Program-made: the position numbers and the translations under genes | Part shown: piece after piece, positions 34,901-44,501 of the stretch | Position numbering within the stretch: position 1 is the first letter of the stretch | Layout of the letters: each line of letters starts with the position of its first letter | From: Aradus depressus | Lineage: Eukaryota > Arthropoda > Insecta > Hemiptera > Aradidae | DNA length: 64,000 nucleotides | Assembly: GCA_963662175.1 (NCBI GenBank) | Contig: OY759223.1 | Span: 14,982,249 to 15,046,248 of the forward strand | Reading direction: 5' to 3' | The notes under the pieces: generated by a model | What the model was told of the DNA's origin: nothing | Seen by the model: only the letters and a program-made list of their open reading frames with translations | Databases searched by the model: none

Positions 34901-37900
34901 CAATACTTACGTTCGGTTTTCAATCCAGATTTTGGTTTATTTTTTACTGATAATTTTTACTAATTTTATAATATTTCTTACAATATTTATTTCAGAGTTT
35001 GTAAAGAACTGAAAATTGCCTCGGATAGTATTTTAATAGTACAGACAATATCAACCGTTCTCCTTTTCTGCAGTGGTCTTTTTATAATAACATATTTGGT
35101 AAGTTATTTTTAGAAATCAAAATATATATTCTGACAAACTCTTGTTTTATTATTCTGAAATAAAATAAAGAAAATAATTTTACTGACTAGTATTTGTATA
35201 TATGTTATTTCATAATAAAAAAAAGTATGGACGCTTCGTCCAAAAAGTAAATTTTTTAAACACATTATTCCAAATACTGTATATATTAGACGTATACATT
35301 GATTTTAGATTTAATCTGTTCAATATTATCAAATTAAATACTAATATCTTACCGGCAGACTTACATTCAAAATCTAGGACTTTTCCTATTTTCCTACTAA
35401 AAAGATGGATGACTTAGAAAGTCTGTAGTTGTTAATTCATGTTAATTAATATTTATATTATTATTAATTATTATTATTATTTATTTTCTAGAAGGAAGAG
35501 TTTGCTGTGCTGATAAATATTTACGAAAGCTTCGTTTTAATAATGGTCATTCTCTACTTCACTTGCTGGTACAGCAGAGAGGTAGCATTTCAGGTAAACA
35601 ATAATATTATTTTAACAAATAAAATGATAATTTAAATAGTCGGCTTGTGTGAGATATTCAGATAATATATTAATTTTCCAATGCTGCTATATATCTCCAA
35701 ATATATTTCAAACCATAAACTTTATATATATTTAATTATAATTAATTTTTTTAATATTTATTTTATATATATTTATAATTAGAGCACGACTCTATTGTGA
35801 GAGTACTAAATTTTGGCGTCTTAAACACTAAGGCCAACCTCGCATTAGCCAATTCCGAGAAGAGACGCGACGGATACTCAAGTATATTGAGGGTATCTTA
35901 GAAGTCACTTCCTATGTTGAGTGGTGGGGAGACACAAACTGCGCTACTCCCAGTAGACTCGTATCCTGCCAGGAAGGTCGCCTGACCCTTCAGTCTCCTG
36001 GGTCGCGTCTTGAAATGGCTGGTGAACATGTGTTCAAAATAAAACTTATGGGTGAAATTGTTCTTCTGCTCCCACACATTCCCGCATTGGTGTGTTCCTC
36101 TGTCTTATGGATGGAGAAACAATGCCAATCAAGTGTAGGAATGATTCTTTCGTCATTCGGTAGAATGCTACGAACTTGGAATCCGACTTTTCCAGGTCTT
36201 TAGCAGCAACAAATAATCTGCAGTTAACATTCCTTTCGATGTAAAGATGGCGCCATAATCTTCAGATTTTCCTTTTTCTATAATAATAAGCCACAACGAC
36301 ATCTTCATCACTTGAAGAAATTTCACTTGACATGGTGAACAACTCATTTTCTCGCCACGGCTAGATGCAGACTGAAGAGATCCTAGTCGCTGCACAGTTT
36401 CCTCATTGTGAGGTAACGGGTGTAACGGGTATTATACCCACAGGCAACTCAAATTGATGATACTTGAGTATCCATCGCGTCTCTTTGGAATTGCCTAATG
36501 TGAGGTTGGCCTAACTGACTAACTAATTCAAGGTTATAACAAATATTCACCCATACAAACTGGACTCATCAAATGGACTACGACACATCATCAAAAAATC
36601 TATAATTTATCCTTAATTATTAGTTTTTATATAAAATGAAATTAATAGATGTTATTAGTGTATTAATGCATTATTCATCTATAGAACCCTTCAATGTGTG
36701 TCCTGAAACCATTTTACTGTAATATTTTGAATTTATTTATTCATTTTTTTTTTCATTCTTTCTTTATTTATTTATTTTTTCATTCTTTCTTTCTTTATTT
36801 ATTTTTTCATTCTTTCTTTATTTATTTATTTTTTATATTCATTTATTTTTCTCTCATTAAATTTGTTGCTACTACATATCCATCATAAGAATTATTAAAC
36901 CCGACCGAGGCCCTTTAGTTTATTTTACCTCCCAGATAAATAAAAAGTCCTTCGGATGGGACGCTAAGCGATGGTCCCGAGCCTGTACGATGTCAGGTAC
37001 TCGTTAAAGACCCCTATCCCCTAGGTGAATAAAAATTTAGCGTAGGCAAAGTTTAGGACCCCCACATTAGAGTCGGGCTCATGTCCACCAAATGACGAAA
37101 GAGCGTTCTGGTAGTAGGCGATATGACCTCGTAGTTAAAGCCCGGGCATGAGTCATAAAACCTAACCTAAAAACTCTTATTATCATCCTTGTTAATAAAA
37201 ATAAGATGAAGCCGGCGGTAGCTCAGTGGCATGCGTGCTTGCTTGCTGAGAACAAGATCACGCGGGTTCGAAACCCGGCTAAGGCCCTTACTTTTTTTTT
37301 TTGGGAAGTTAAAAAGCCTTGAACATGCCGTCCTTCGGATGGGACGTTAAGCGATGGTCCCCTAAAGACCCCTACCATAGGTTACTAAACTTAAGTAAAC
37401 TGTAAGTTTCCCACAGTAGGGTCGTGTCCACCAGAGCAACGAAAGAGCGCTCTGGTAGTAGGCGATATGATCTCGAAGTAAGGCCTGGGCATGAGTCATA
37501 ATAACTAACTAAAAATAAGAAGTGAAAAAAATGCAATTTACCTATGCAGAGTGTTCAAGTGTGAGTTTTCACTTTCACTGCAGATATAATTTTATATTCA
37601 ATTTAAACGTAAAATTATTTTCATTTATTAACTTTTTCTATCTTTTTTTATTTTATTATTTTTATTTTTTGGTTTGTCCTTTTAGGCAAACAATGTGTAA
37701 ATTTTTGTAAGTTAATCTAGAAAAATAAATGGATTAATAATGGTAAAACCTGTCGAAAAGTTAAGAAGAAGCGCCGAACATTTTTGTCAGAAATTCACCC
37801 CGATTAACCATATATATTTGAAATTTTCCAGTGTCAAGAGTTGAGCACCTCTGCGTACATGTCAGACTGGGTTGACGGGAACCAGGAGCAGAAGAAAACT

Positions 37901-38432
37901 ATCCTTATAATCATGATAAGAGCAAAGCAGCTGATAACATTTGGAGGATTTCTGGAGTTGAATCTAAGTACATTTATCAATGTATGGTAACAATGTTTAT
38001 TTTATAAGAATATACAATATAAATATTGCTTGCAATTTTGAAATCGCCTAAAAATCGCACCCGGCCGAGGCCATCATTTTATTTTATCTGGGAGGTAAAA
38101 TAAACTTAAGCACGCCATCCATCGATGTCAGGCTCGTTAATGACCCCTGCCCTAGGTGAATAAAAATTTAGTGTAGGCAAAATTTAGAACTCTTACAATA
38201 GAGTCGGGTTCATGTCCAACAGAGTGACGAAAGAGCGCTCTGGTAGTAGGCGATATGACCTCATAGTTAAAAGCCCGGACATGAGTCATAATAACTAACT
38301 ATATAAAAGAATAAATTGTTTATTTACTTCCCCAGCTATACAAAATATAGGGAAAATTAAGTAATCGGTCAGAAATTCGATGTTGAGTTTTCAACGGAAT
38401 TCATGTTTTCCGACCTCCTGATTCCAAAAATG

Positions 38433-38528
<96 letters not shown>

Positions 38529-38933
38529 CCACACACACAAATATATATATATATATATTTGTGTGTGTGGTTTCTTGAACACGATAACTCCCGATAAAAT
38601 GAATGTATCAACACAGCATTTTGTATGTGTATCTAGGACTCTCTGAGGATGACACTTATTGACTTTCAGCCAAATCGGCCAAAGGGAAGGGGGAATTAGG
38701 GGGAGGCTTAACACAAAAAATCTAATAACTGTCGTTGTATTGAATGTATTGACACAAAAGTTCATATGTATCGTGACTTCAAAATTCGCGGCAAGTTGCA
38801 GAAACTTAGCCCTCACGAATTGTTATATTTAATTTTTGGTTTTCCAGGCTTTTTTTTAATAGATTTTATGTTTCAGGTTTTGAAGACAAGTTTTTCTTAC
38901 TATAACTTCCTACAAGCAGTAATGGACACTTAG
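28952..38933 (+). CDS. Odorant receptor gene C (7tm_6), complete
   Basis: Complete insect odorant receptor of 390 aa. Exons: 28952-29291, 33952-34372, 34996-35098, 35492-35593, 37832-37981, 38877-38933; 1173 nt in frame, all GT-AG. The ATG follows a leader acceptor at 28935-28936 by 15 nt; the probable non-coding first exon is 27527-27568. N-terminus MFHIELPWKREKLTEMW; exon 1 contains FFINLSGLWAEEAS and GVYKTILVTKHRKS; exon 2 contains SGKRTRILHGWPEF and FFCISECTLCQ; exon 4 CWYSREVAFQ; exon 5 MSDWVDGNQEQKKT; C-terminus TSFSYYNFLQAVMDT then TAG. AATAAA at 38997. Exon 1 resembles D and E, while the end of exon 2 (HFERLHLSGSPQ) resembles B, so C is intermediate between the A/B and D/E pairs. Intron 1 carries a Helitron and a satellite-like repeat; intron 4 carries a Harbinger element and SINEs. 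Confidence 0.93.
29482..29560 (+). mobile_element. tRNA-SINE family 1 scrap
   Basis: GTCCTTCGGATGAGACGTTAAGCAATGG, followed by a diverged end, matches the middle of SINE family 1. In gene C intron 1. Confidence 0.45.
30121..31325 (-). mobile_element. Helitron with both termini
   Basis: On the minus strand it begins TCTTAATATATATAAATT and GTTTGTCCGCGATGGACTCC, and ends with a GCCAC/GTGGC hairpin, CGGGACAG and CTAG, inserted between A and T as Helitrons do. The interior at 30536-30808 (minus) reads LENHNQLIQLFKRVLPQLRN and CQIVIKAD, part of the Helitron Rep-helicase protein. 1205 bp, hence non-autonomous, in gene C intron 1. Confidence 0.8.
31330..31720 (-). mobile_element. LINE C-terminal fragment
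   Basis: The minus strand reads MKGRRLEWTGHVQVRPERT, like the RLRWLGHLQRM block of RTE-type proteins, but from another family. Degenerate. Confidence 0.45.
32530..32890. repeat. Dispersed ACTGCCG-type repeat, three monomers
   Basis: Three monomers in tandem, each with AAATTTCGTGTCGATACAT and a pyrimidine-rich block (CCCACCCTTCCCCTCTG). Inverted relative to the 17540 copy. Flanking 31730-32520 has nothing I can name. Confidence 0.6.
33170..33860 (+). mobile_element. Possible LINE C-terminus and T-rich UTR
   Basis: A frame reads PKDIKLEIENQRGSLSRYMT and WVTGLSSDQVESLLRSL to a stop at about 33427, followed by a T-rich stretch similar in texture to 3250-3900. Family uncertain. Confidence 0.35.
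35832..36511 (-). mobile_element. PIF/Harbinger-type element
   Basis: Ends GGCCAACCTCGCATTAG and inverted counterpart, with 3-bp target duplication TAA (35829-35831 and 36512-36514). The minus strand encodes a transposase N-terminal piece: KFVAFYRMTKESFLHLIGIV, then SPSIRQRNTPMRE, like the FRMS..SF..L block of Harbinger nucleases. Truncated; in gene C intron 4. Confidence 0.8.
36898..37172 (+). mobile_element. tRNA-SINE family 1 copy
   Basis: Starts inside the head (CCGACCGAGGCCCTT) and runs to GGGCATGAGTCATAAAACCT and AACCTA. Gene C intron 4. Confidence 0.85.
37209..37512 (+). mobile_element. tRNA-SINE family 1 copy with intact tRNA-like head
   Basis: Head 37209-37285 carries box A TAGCTCAGTGG and box B GGTTCGAAACC. 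AAAAATAAGA occurs at both borders as the likely target duplication. The body lacks one internal segment. Confidence 0.85.
38060..38305 (+). mobile_element. tRNA-SINE family 1 copy, truncated
   Basis: From CCGGCCGAGGCC to CATGAGTCATAATAACTAACT; internal deletion after GCACGCC. Gene C intron 5. Confidence 0.8.
38430..38572. repeat. Poly-A, AT microsatellite and TG/AT hairpin
   Basis: A27-28 run, then a long (AT)n tract, then AACCACACACACAAATAT facing its exact reverse complement (38526-38572), a perfect hairpin in gene C intron 5. Confidence 0.8.
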
Positions 38934-38939
38934 AACACT

Positions 38940-39670
38940 CCATGGCTGAACTAGTTTGAAATCATGATGAAATTGTACATAAATTAATTTTTTTCTAATA
39001 AAAAAAAAAAAATTGAAATTATATTATTAACCTATTAAAATGTTTCGTAATAATTCATAAGTGTTATATATAGATTACAAAAATTTGAAGTTGATCTGAA
39101 AAAAAGTTGATACAAAAATGTAGTCTGACATCCCACGGCTTTTATTATTAAGTCGAGTAGCCCTCATTATTAGGCTAACTACAAAAACATTATTTATTGT
39201 AAAATAGTTACAATTCTAATGACTAAAATACATACATAAGAATATTGTCTATATGCGCTAAAATACATGGTACATAAAACATAAATAGAATCAATTAATA
39301 AGCAACATAAAATGAAGTCATAAATACCTTAGATACGTTAACTTTAAAGCTTTTCATTCACTTCATTTTCTTACTTATTTTTTGATTCTATTTATTGAAT
39401 TTATATGTATTGTTTTAATTTTCGCGCTTGTAGTCAATATTATGTATTTATTTTAGCCATTAGAATTGTATACCTTTTTTAATAAATGATGGATTTTTGT
39501 AGACAGTATGATGAAGGCAACCTCGAAAGTTATAATAATAAAGTCTGTGAGAGGTCTTACTATAATTTTATTTTGCAACCTGTGAAATTGTATAAATGTC
39601 TATAGCTGGAATTGATGAAGTTTCGACTATTCGATCCAAACTTTAATCATATTCATTCCGTAGGAACTCA
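38940..39670. other. Spacer after gene C
   Basis: AT-rich. Contains a weak inverted repeat (TACAATTCTAATGACTAAAA at about 39210 against TTTTAGCCATTAGAATTGTA at about 39454). No frame. Confidence 0.4.
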
Positions 39671-39675
39671 TCCTA

Positions 39676-39922
39676 TGGTTAGTTAGTTATGACTCATGCC
39701 CGGACTTTACCTACGAGGTCATATCGCCTACTACCAGAGTGCTCTTTCATCGCTCTGGTGGGCATGAATCCGACTCCATTGTAGTACCGAAATACTTAAC
39801 GTCCCATCCGAAGGACGGCATGCAAGATTTTCTCATACCCCAGATAAAAACCTAAAGGCCTCGGCCGGATTTTGAACCAGCGAACTTGAGCTCAATAACT
39901 AAGCACGCTAATATCTTCCGAT
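39676..39922 (-). mobile_element. tRNA-SINE family 1 copy
   Basis: GACTCATGCCCGGACTTTAC to GGATTTTGAACCAGCGAACT, with an internal deletion around 39787. Strongly diverged. Confidence 0.75.
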
Positions 39923-40037
39923 TTTAATGCAATTAAAAAAAAAAAAAAAAAAAACATACTTCACTGCATAGAAGCTATAAAGGGTTAACCTCATCATGAG
40001 TGAATTAAAAGAAAGAAGAGTGGATTCTAACAATGTA

Positions 40038-40710
40038 TTAGGAATGTAAAACTATCGATAGTTTCAATACTATCGGCGTTAAAATATCGATACGATCCAC
40101 TGAATCGAAGGAAGGTTACATTTACTGTTCTTGTAAAGTGTTTCGTTGCTTTGAACTGAAAATTTACTATTCTTGTAGCGTGCTTTGTTGTTTTGAACTG
40201 AAAAATGAGTCGTAAACGGAAGTCCGATGTGTGGAGTTACTTCGATAAGGATGTGGGTCCAAAAAACCTGGCTAAATGTAGTTTGAGCAGTGCCGAATAC
40301 AGAACTTCCGGGGAACACTTCAAATTTGAAGGATCACTTGTTGAGAAAACATGACAGCGATTACAACGTGCACACCTACAGATACAGAACAAAATAGAGG
40401 AAGTGGAATTCGTTTTTACTTGAGTTCAACAAAAACATACGAAAGAAACTCCGAGATCGTATTGTTTCATACATAGCCATTGATTTTCAACCATTCAGCA
40501 CAGTCAAAGACGAAGGTTTTCGAAATATGCTCTTCACCTTTGACGGTAAATTACACAATACGAATCTTGTTTATTTAATTTCCTTAAATTACTAACATGG
40601 TACATGGATGCATATGCATGAGTATAACTTATTTCGATATCACTATCGATAGCCTAGATAGTTTAAAACTATCGATACTATTTATATTGCCATTGTAGTT
40701 TTACAGCCCT
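40038..40710 (+). mobile_element. hAT element with BED-finger transposase remnant
   Basis: 8-bp target duplication ACAATGTA (40030-40037, 40711-40718); ends GGAATGTAAAACTATCGATA and inverted GTAGTTTTACAGCCCT. The frame from 40205 reads MSRKRKSDVWSYFDKDVGPK and AKCSLSSAEY (BED-type zinc finger with one Cys lost), then broken frames with AIDFQPFSTVKDEGFRNMLF. Internally deleted to 673 bp. Confidence 0.82.
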
Positions 40711-41175
40711 ACAATGTATATGTATAAGCAAAAGCACATCCTAGTAAAGCTATCAATCAAAGTTGGTGGTTTTGTTAAAATGAAAAATGTACTTTCGCAA
40801 GGATGTTATCCTAATCGGAGAATTGAAATATTCCAAATCACTCGCTAAAATACGACCATTATCTGACCTACACAATTAAAAAAATGGAATATTGATGAGT
40901 CGGTCGAGAAGTGTTATTACAATCTTCCTAATAAATAATATCTTTCATGATTTCCATTATTTCAAGAAAATCCTCTCTCATGAATCTTATAAGTAAAACT
41001 CCAAGGGGCTTATCAATTACATACTTACTTTTATTCCGTTAGCAACGGCCCAATAGATCCTTAGCCACCCACACCAGCCTCCTCCATCGCGATCTATGGT
41101 GAGCCACCGGTCGCCAGTTCACCACATAATGTTTTCCATGGCATACTTCTTCACAGATCAGTTCATCTCAGCCGT

Positions 41176-41690
41176 GAAATGAAATGGAAATAAATTTTAT
41201 TCTGGGACCGAGGTCCCCCAAGAATAAATACATAAAAGTCACTGAACAGAGCAAAAAATACAAATAAATAAAATATCAGTAATGAGATAAAAAGTGCTAC
41301 AGTGGATAGAAACAAGATAAGTAAAAAAATAAATAAATAAAGTAGTAATACAAAAGTAATTAAATTAACAGCTTCCTTATGAAAAAATCATACGAAAATA
41401 AATGTATCTAAATAAATATATAGAAGATAAAATAAATTTAAACAAATACATAAAATCACGATTATGTGGGAGGAGGAAATCTAGCCCAGCTTGCAATAAA
41501 ATTAATTTAAGAAAAACTGATGAAAAAAAGAAATAAAATAAAAGGATGAAGATAAAAAAATGAATAAAATAAAGGAGGTAATCTCGGCGATAGAAGGGTT
41601 TGCGCCATTTCAACTCGCGAGTACCAGGGCGAGATGTTAGCATCTCTAGGGACATTGAAAACAAACCTGCCATGGTCTGGCTCCTTAGAC
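41176..41690 (-). mobile_element. LINE 3' end, same family as 3095-3910
   Basis: Reading the minus strand it ends GGGGACCTCGGTCCCAGAAT, AAAATTTATTTCC and ATTTCATTTC. The inner part is the A/T-rich UTR. Confidence 0.55.
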
Positions 41691-41699
41691 CTGAGCGTC

Positions 41700-42450
41700 C
41701 ATGATGCGTCCGTAGGTTTTATATTTAGAATTCATATGAATTCAAATTCAATGAATTGAAGGGGGTTAGGGGATGGAGGGAGCTACACAGAGACAGAAAC
41801 AGTTATTTCATGATTTCTCAGTTACTACTGATCCAACGTGAAAAATCAGTCAATTGCAAATTATACTTACACAATTAGTGTTCCGTGCCAAAGGCCCCCC
41901 ATTTAAATTAAACATATGAACACAAAAGTTGTTCCTTACATCCTGAGAAATATTTTTTGTCGAAAAACGTTTTTTCAAAAACCAATGGTTCAGCAGTTAT
42001 AAGGAAATGAAGAATAATATTGTTTATAACAATTGATCTAGAATTTTTCAATCCTGATAATTTTGGCTCAATCTACAACTAATTCTCAATGTTCATGATT
42101 TTTTCAGATTTTTTGCAATCCTTTCGGTGATAAGGGTGAAGGACAGAAATTTTAAAGCGGATTCCCGAAAAATACATGAATAAATTAATGAAAAATGCAT
42201 AAATAAAATGGATCATATGAATTGTTGAATTTGTTCTTTTTTTTTCAATTTAACCCCTGAAATTAACCCCCAGAATCAAAATGTAACTTTTTATACTTTA
42301 CGACTATGGGCCACCACAGTCTATCTCTGTGCTAAATTTCAAATTTTTACGTAGAATAGTTTCAGAGAAAATCGCTTGTGACAGACCGACGGACGGACAG
42401 CGAAGGGATTTCATAAGTTTTGCTAATTGTGGCACGGAACACTAAAAATG
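41700..42450. repeat. Dispersed repeat shared with 55430-55630
   Basis: TTCAATTTAACCCCTGAAATTAACCCCCAGAATC to GACGGACGGACAGCGAA and AATTGTGGCACGGAACACTA recur upstream of gene E. Whether this is a transposon or part of the D/E duplication is unclear. Confidence 0.5.
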
Positions 42451-42689
42451 ACAAAATCAATAAGAAAGACATTTACATTTTAAACATTTTTTGATTTTAT
42501 GATTTTTCGCTAAAGTTAAAAATAACAGAGATAAATAACCTTATTTAGGAGCGAAAGAGACGAGATGAGAAGAAAGATGTAAGAAAATGGGAGGGAAGAA
42601 GGAAAACCATTTTCTTTTTATTCTGTGTCCGGATATCGCTCGTAATCAACTCCAGGTAAAGTACTACAATGTAAAGTTATTCTCTCGAA

Positions 42690-42983
42690 TAAACTGCTAG
42701 TTAAATGAAAATAAACATTTACTAAAAGACCATCAATTCCATAGATTGGTGGTTCATGTTCATTGCATAATTTCGATTGAATAAACGTATATAAAATGCA
42801 AAAGTCGTGTACATGTACCAGGTTTGGCAATTATGGACAAACACAATTAAGCGCTACATGGGTTGGGTTCTGTTAGATTTATCAATTCAAGAAGTATCAT
42901 CAACCCCTCTTGCTAATTACATTAATAAATTACAAAATTCTTAATTTCAGTCTTCTACTCATAAGTTATCGCCACTTCAGAAG
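42690..42983 (+). promoter_or_regulatory. Gene D upstream block and non-coding first exon
   Basis: Initiator TCAGTC (A at 42949), then TTCTACTCATAAGTTATCG and CACTTCAGAAG, followed by donor GTGAAC at 42984. The segment aligns with the gene B and C first exons (TCAGTCTTC, AAGTTRTCG, TTCAGAAG against TTCAAAAG). The preceding 260 bp is shared with 55680-55941 upstream of gene E. The proposed intron runs to the acceptor at 44484-44485. Confidence 0.5.
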
Positions 42984-43019
42984 GTGAACATATGAAAACT
43001 ATTCATCCTGGAACTTAAC

Positions 43020-43715
43020 AAAAATATGATCCAGATCAACATTTAATATTACAACTTAATGTAGGTACTTCTTTCAACTAATGTTTGAATAAGACGTTCA
43101 CATTTTAATATTTGATTGATCATTAAATTATAGTTGTTTTTATTCTTACAACTTCAATAGTAAAAATGGTTGATAAACAACACTTAAATGATGTTATTAT
43201 CTCCTTTATAATATATGATCTTTATTGTGTCGGGTGCACTTTGCTGTATTATTATTTCCAAAATATATTTACTTTTTACGCATCGGTTAACGTTTCACCC
43301 ATTCGTATAATTTGGGAGACCATGGCCAATTAAGTGTTGTTTATCAACCATTTACTAGTGTTGTTTATCAACCATTTACTAGTGTTGTTTATCAACCAAA
43401 ACTGTTTACTATTGTTAGATACAATTGCACCCAAATTATGTACATCCTTGAAAACTATTCATATTGAGGCTTAACAAAAATATTATCTAGAACAACACAC
43501 ACTATCACAACTTATGGTAGGCAATTATTTTAAATAATGTTTTAATAAAACGTTCACATTTCAATATTTCATTGGCCAAGAAATTATAGTGTTTTTTTAT
43601 TATTACAACCTTAATAGTAAATGGTGGTTTATAAACAAGACTTAAATGGTCTTATTATCTCCAAAATATATTTACTTTTTACGCATCGGTTAACGTTTCA
43701 CCCATTCGTATAACT
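43020..43715. repeat. About 420-bp tandem duplication in gene D leader intron
   Basis: AACTTAACAAAAATATGATC ... TTACTTTTTACGCATCGGTT ... CACCCATTCGTATAA occurs twice (about 43016-43310 and 43450-43715). Between them TGTTGTTTATCAACCATTTACTAG repeats three times at 25-bp period (43334-43402). Related units recur at 56010-57150 upstream of E. Confidence 0.65.
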
Positions 43716-44269
43716 TGATCTTTGAATATATTAATGTGCAGTAAATTAAATTCCATAAGGCCGATTTTATAAGGAAAAAAAAAAGTATCACCTTGTATTA
43801 CCAGAGGTAACATGGGTAGCAGGACTGGCGGTGCCAGAGGGACTTCTCCCAGAAAAATTAAATTTTATTGTTTTTGTTTTTAACTTTTTTAATTTAATTT
43901 GAAGCTTTTTTAAAAAATAAACTAGCTAAGTATATCAGTTATGTAGTTATTTGTAAGTATTTGATAAAGACCAAAGAACTGTTTTTATGGGGGTCAAGAA
44001 ATAAAGTAAGTCTTTACGACAGACAAAAGTCAATTTATAATTATTATATTTTGAATTAGGTATAATATTTTTGAGTTATAAAAAATAAGTGAATATATCA
44101 AATTAAAAAAATGGGTTCCTTTAGCTTGTTTTCTTTACAAAACAAAGTCCAGGTTTCTTGGGACACCTGCAAACTTATCCAGAACGTCTTCATCGCCTAT
44201 TTTCACATCTTAATTAATATTTTTTTTATTTCGGGGGGGGGGGGCCCTTGGCATATATACGCCACTGAC

Positions 44270-44501
44270 CCAAATCGTGAAGTATGACGGTTTTATAGAT
44301 TTTGCACGATTTCGTAATGCACCAAAAACTTGAAGGCTTCACCTTTTAGACCAATGAAAAATTGGAATTTTTTTTGCCGCTCTTGTAAAATAAGATAGTT
44401 TTAGTTTAGTTTGTTAATTTCCATGCGGGTATGATATATATATACATATATCATACCCGCATTATATATATATTTATTTTTTCAGTAAAAGTACCGAAGA
44501 A
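44270..44501 (+). promoter_or_regulatory. Gene D leader intron end, conserved with E
   Basis: About 230 bp before the ATG is alignable with 58850-59063 of gene E (AAATCGTGA, TATGACGGTTTTAT, GAAGGCTTCACC, CCATGCGGGT). It ends in a pyrimidine tract, the CAG acceptor and a 16-nt leader. D alone carries a perfect hairpin at 44423-44462. Confidence 0.55.
44423..44462. repeat. Perfect hairpin before gene D leader acceptor
   Basis: ATGCGGGTATGATATATA faces its reverse complement. E has the left arm only (58997 onward), so the right arm is new in D. It ends 22 nt before the splice acceptor. Confidence 0.75.

Noticed and set aside
37209..37285. Apparent tRNA gene
   Set aside because: Boxes A and B are present but the acceptor stem does not close and it continues into the SINE body with a target duplication.
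38369..38816. Minus-strand frames rich in Tyr/Ile repeats
   Set aside because: Created by the poly-A and (AT)n microsatellite.
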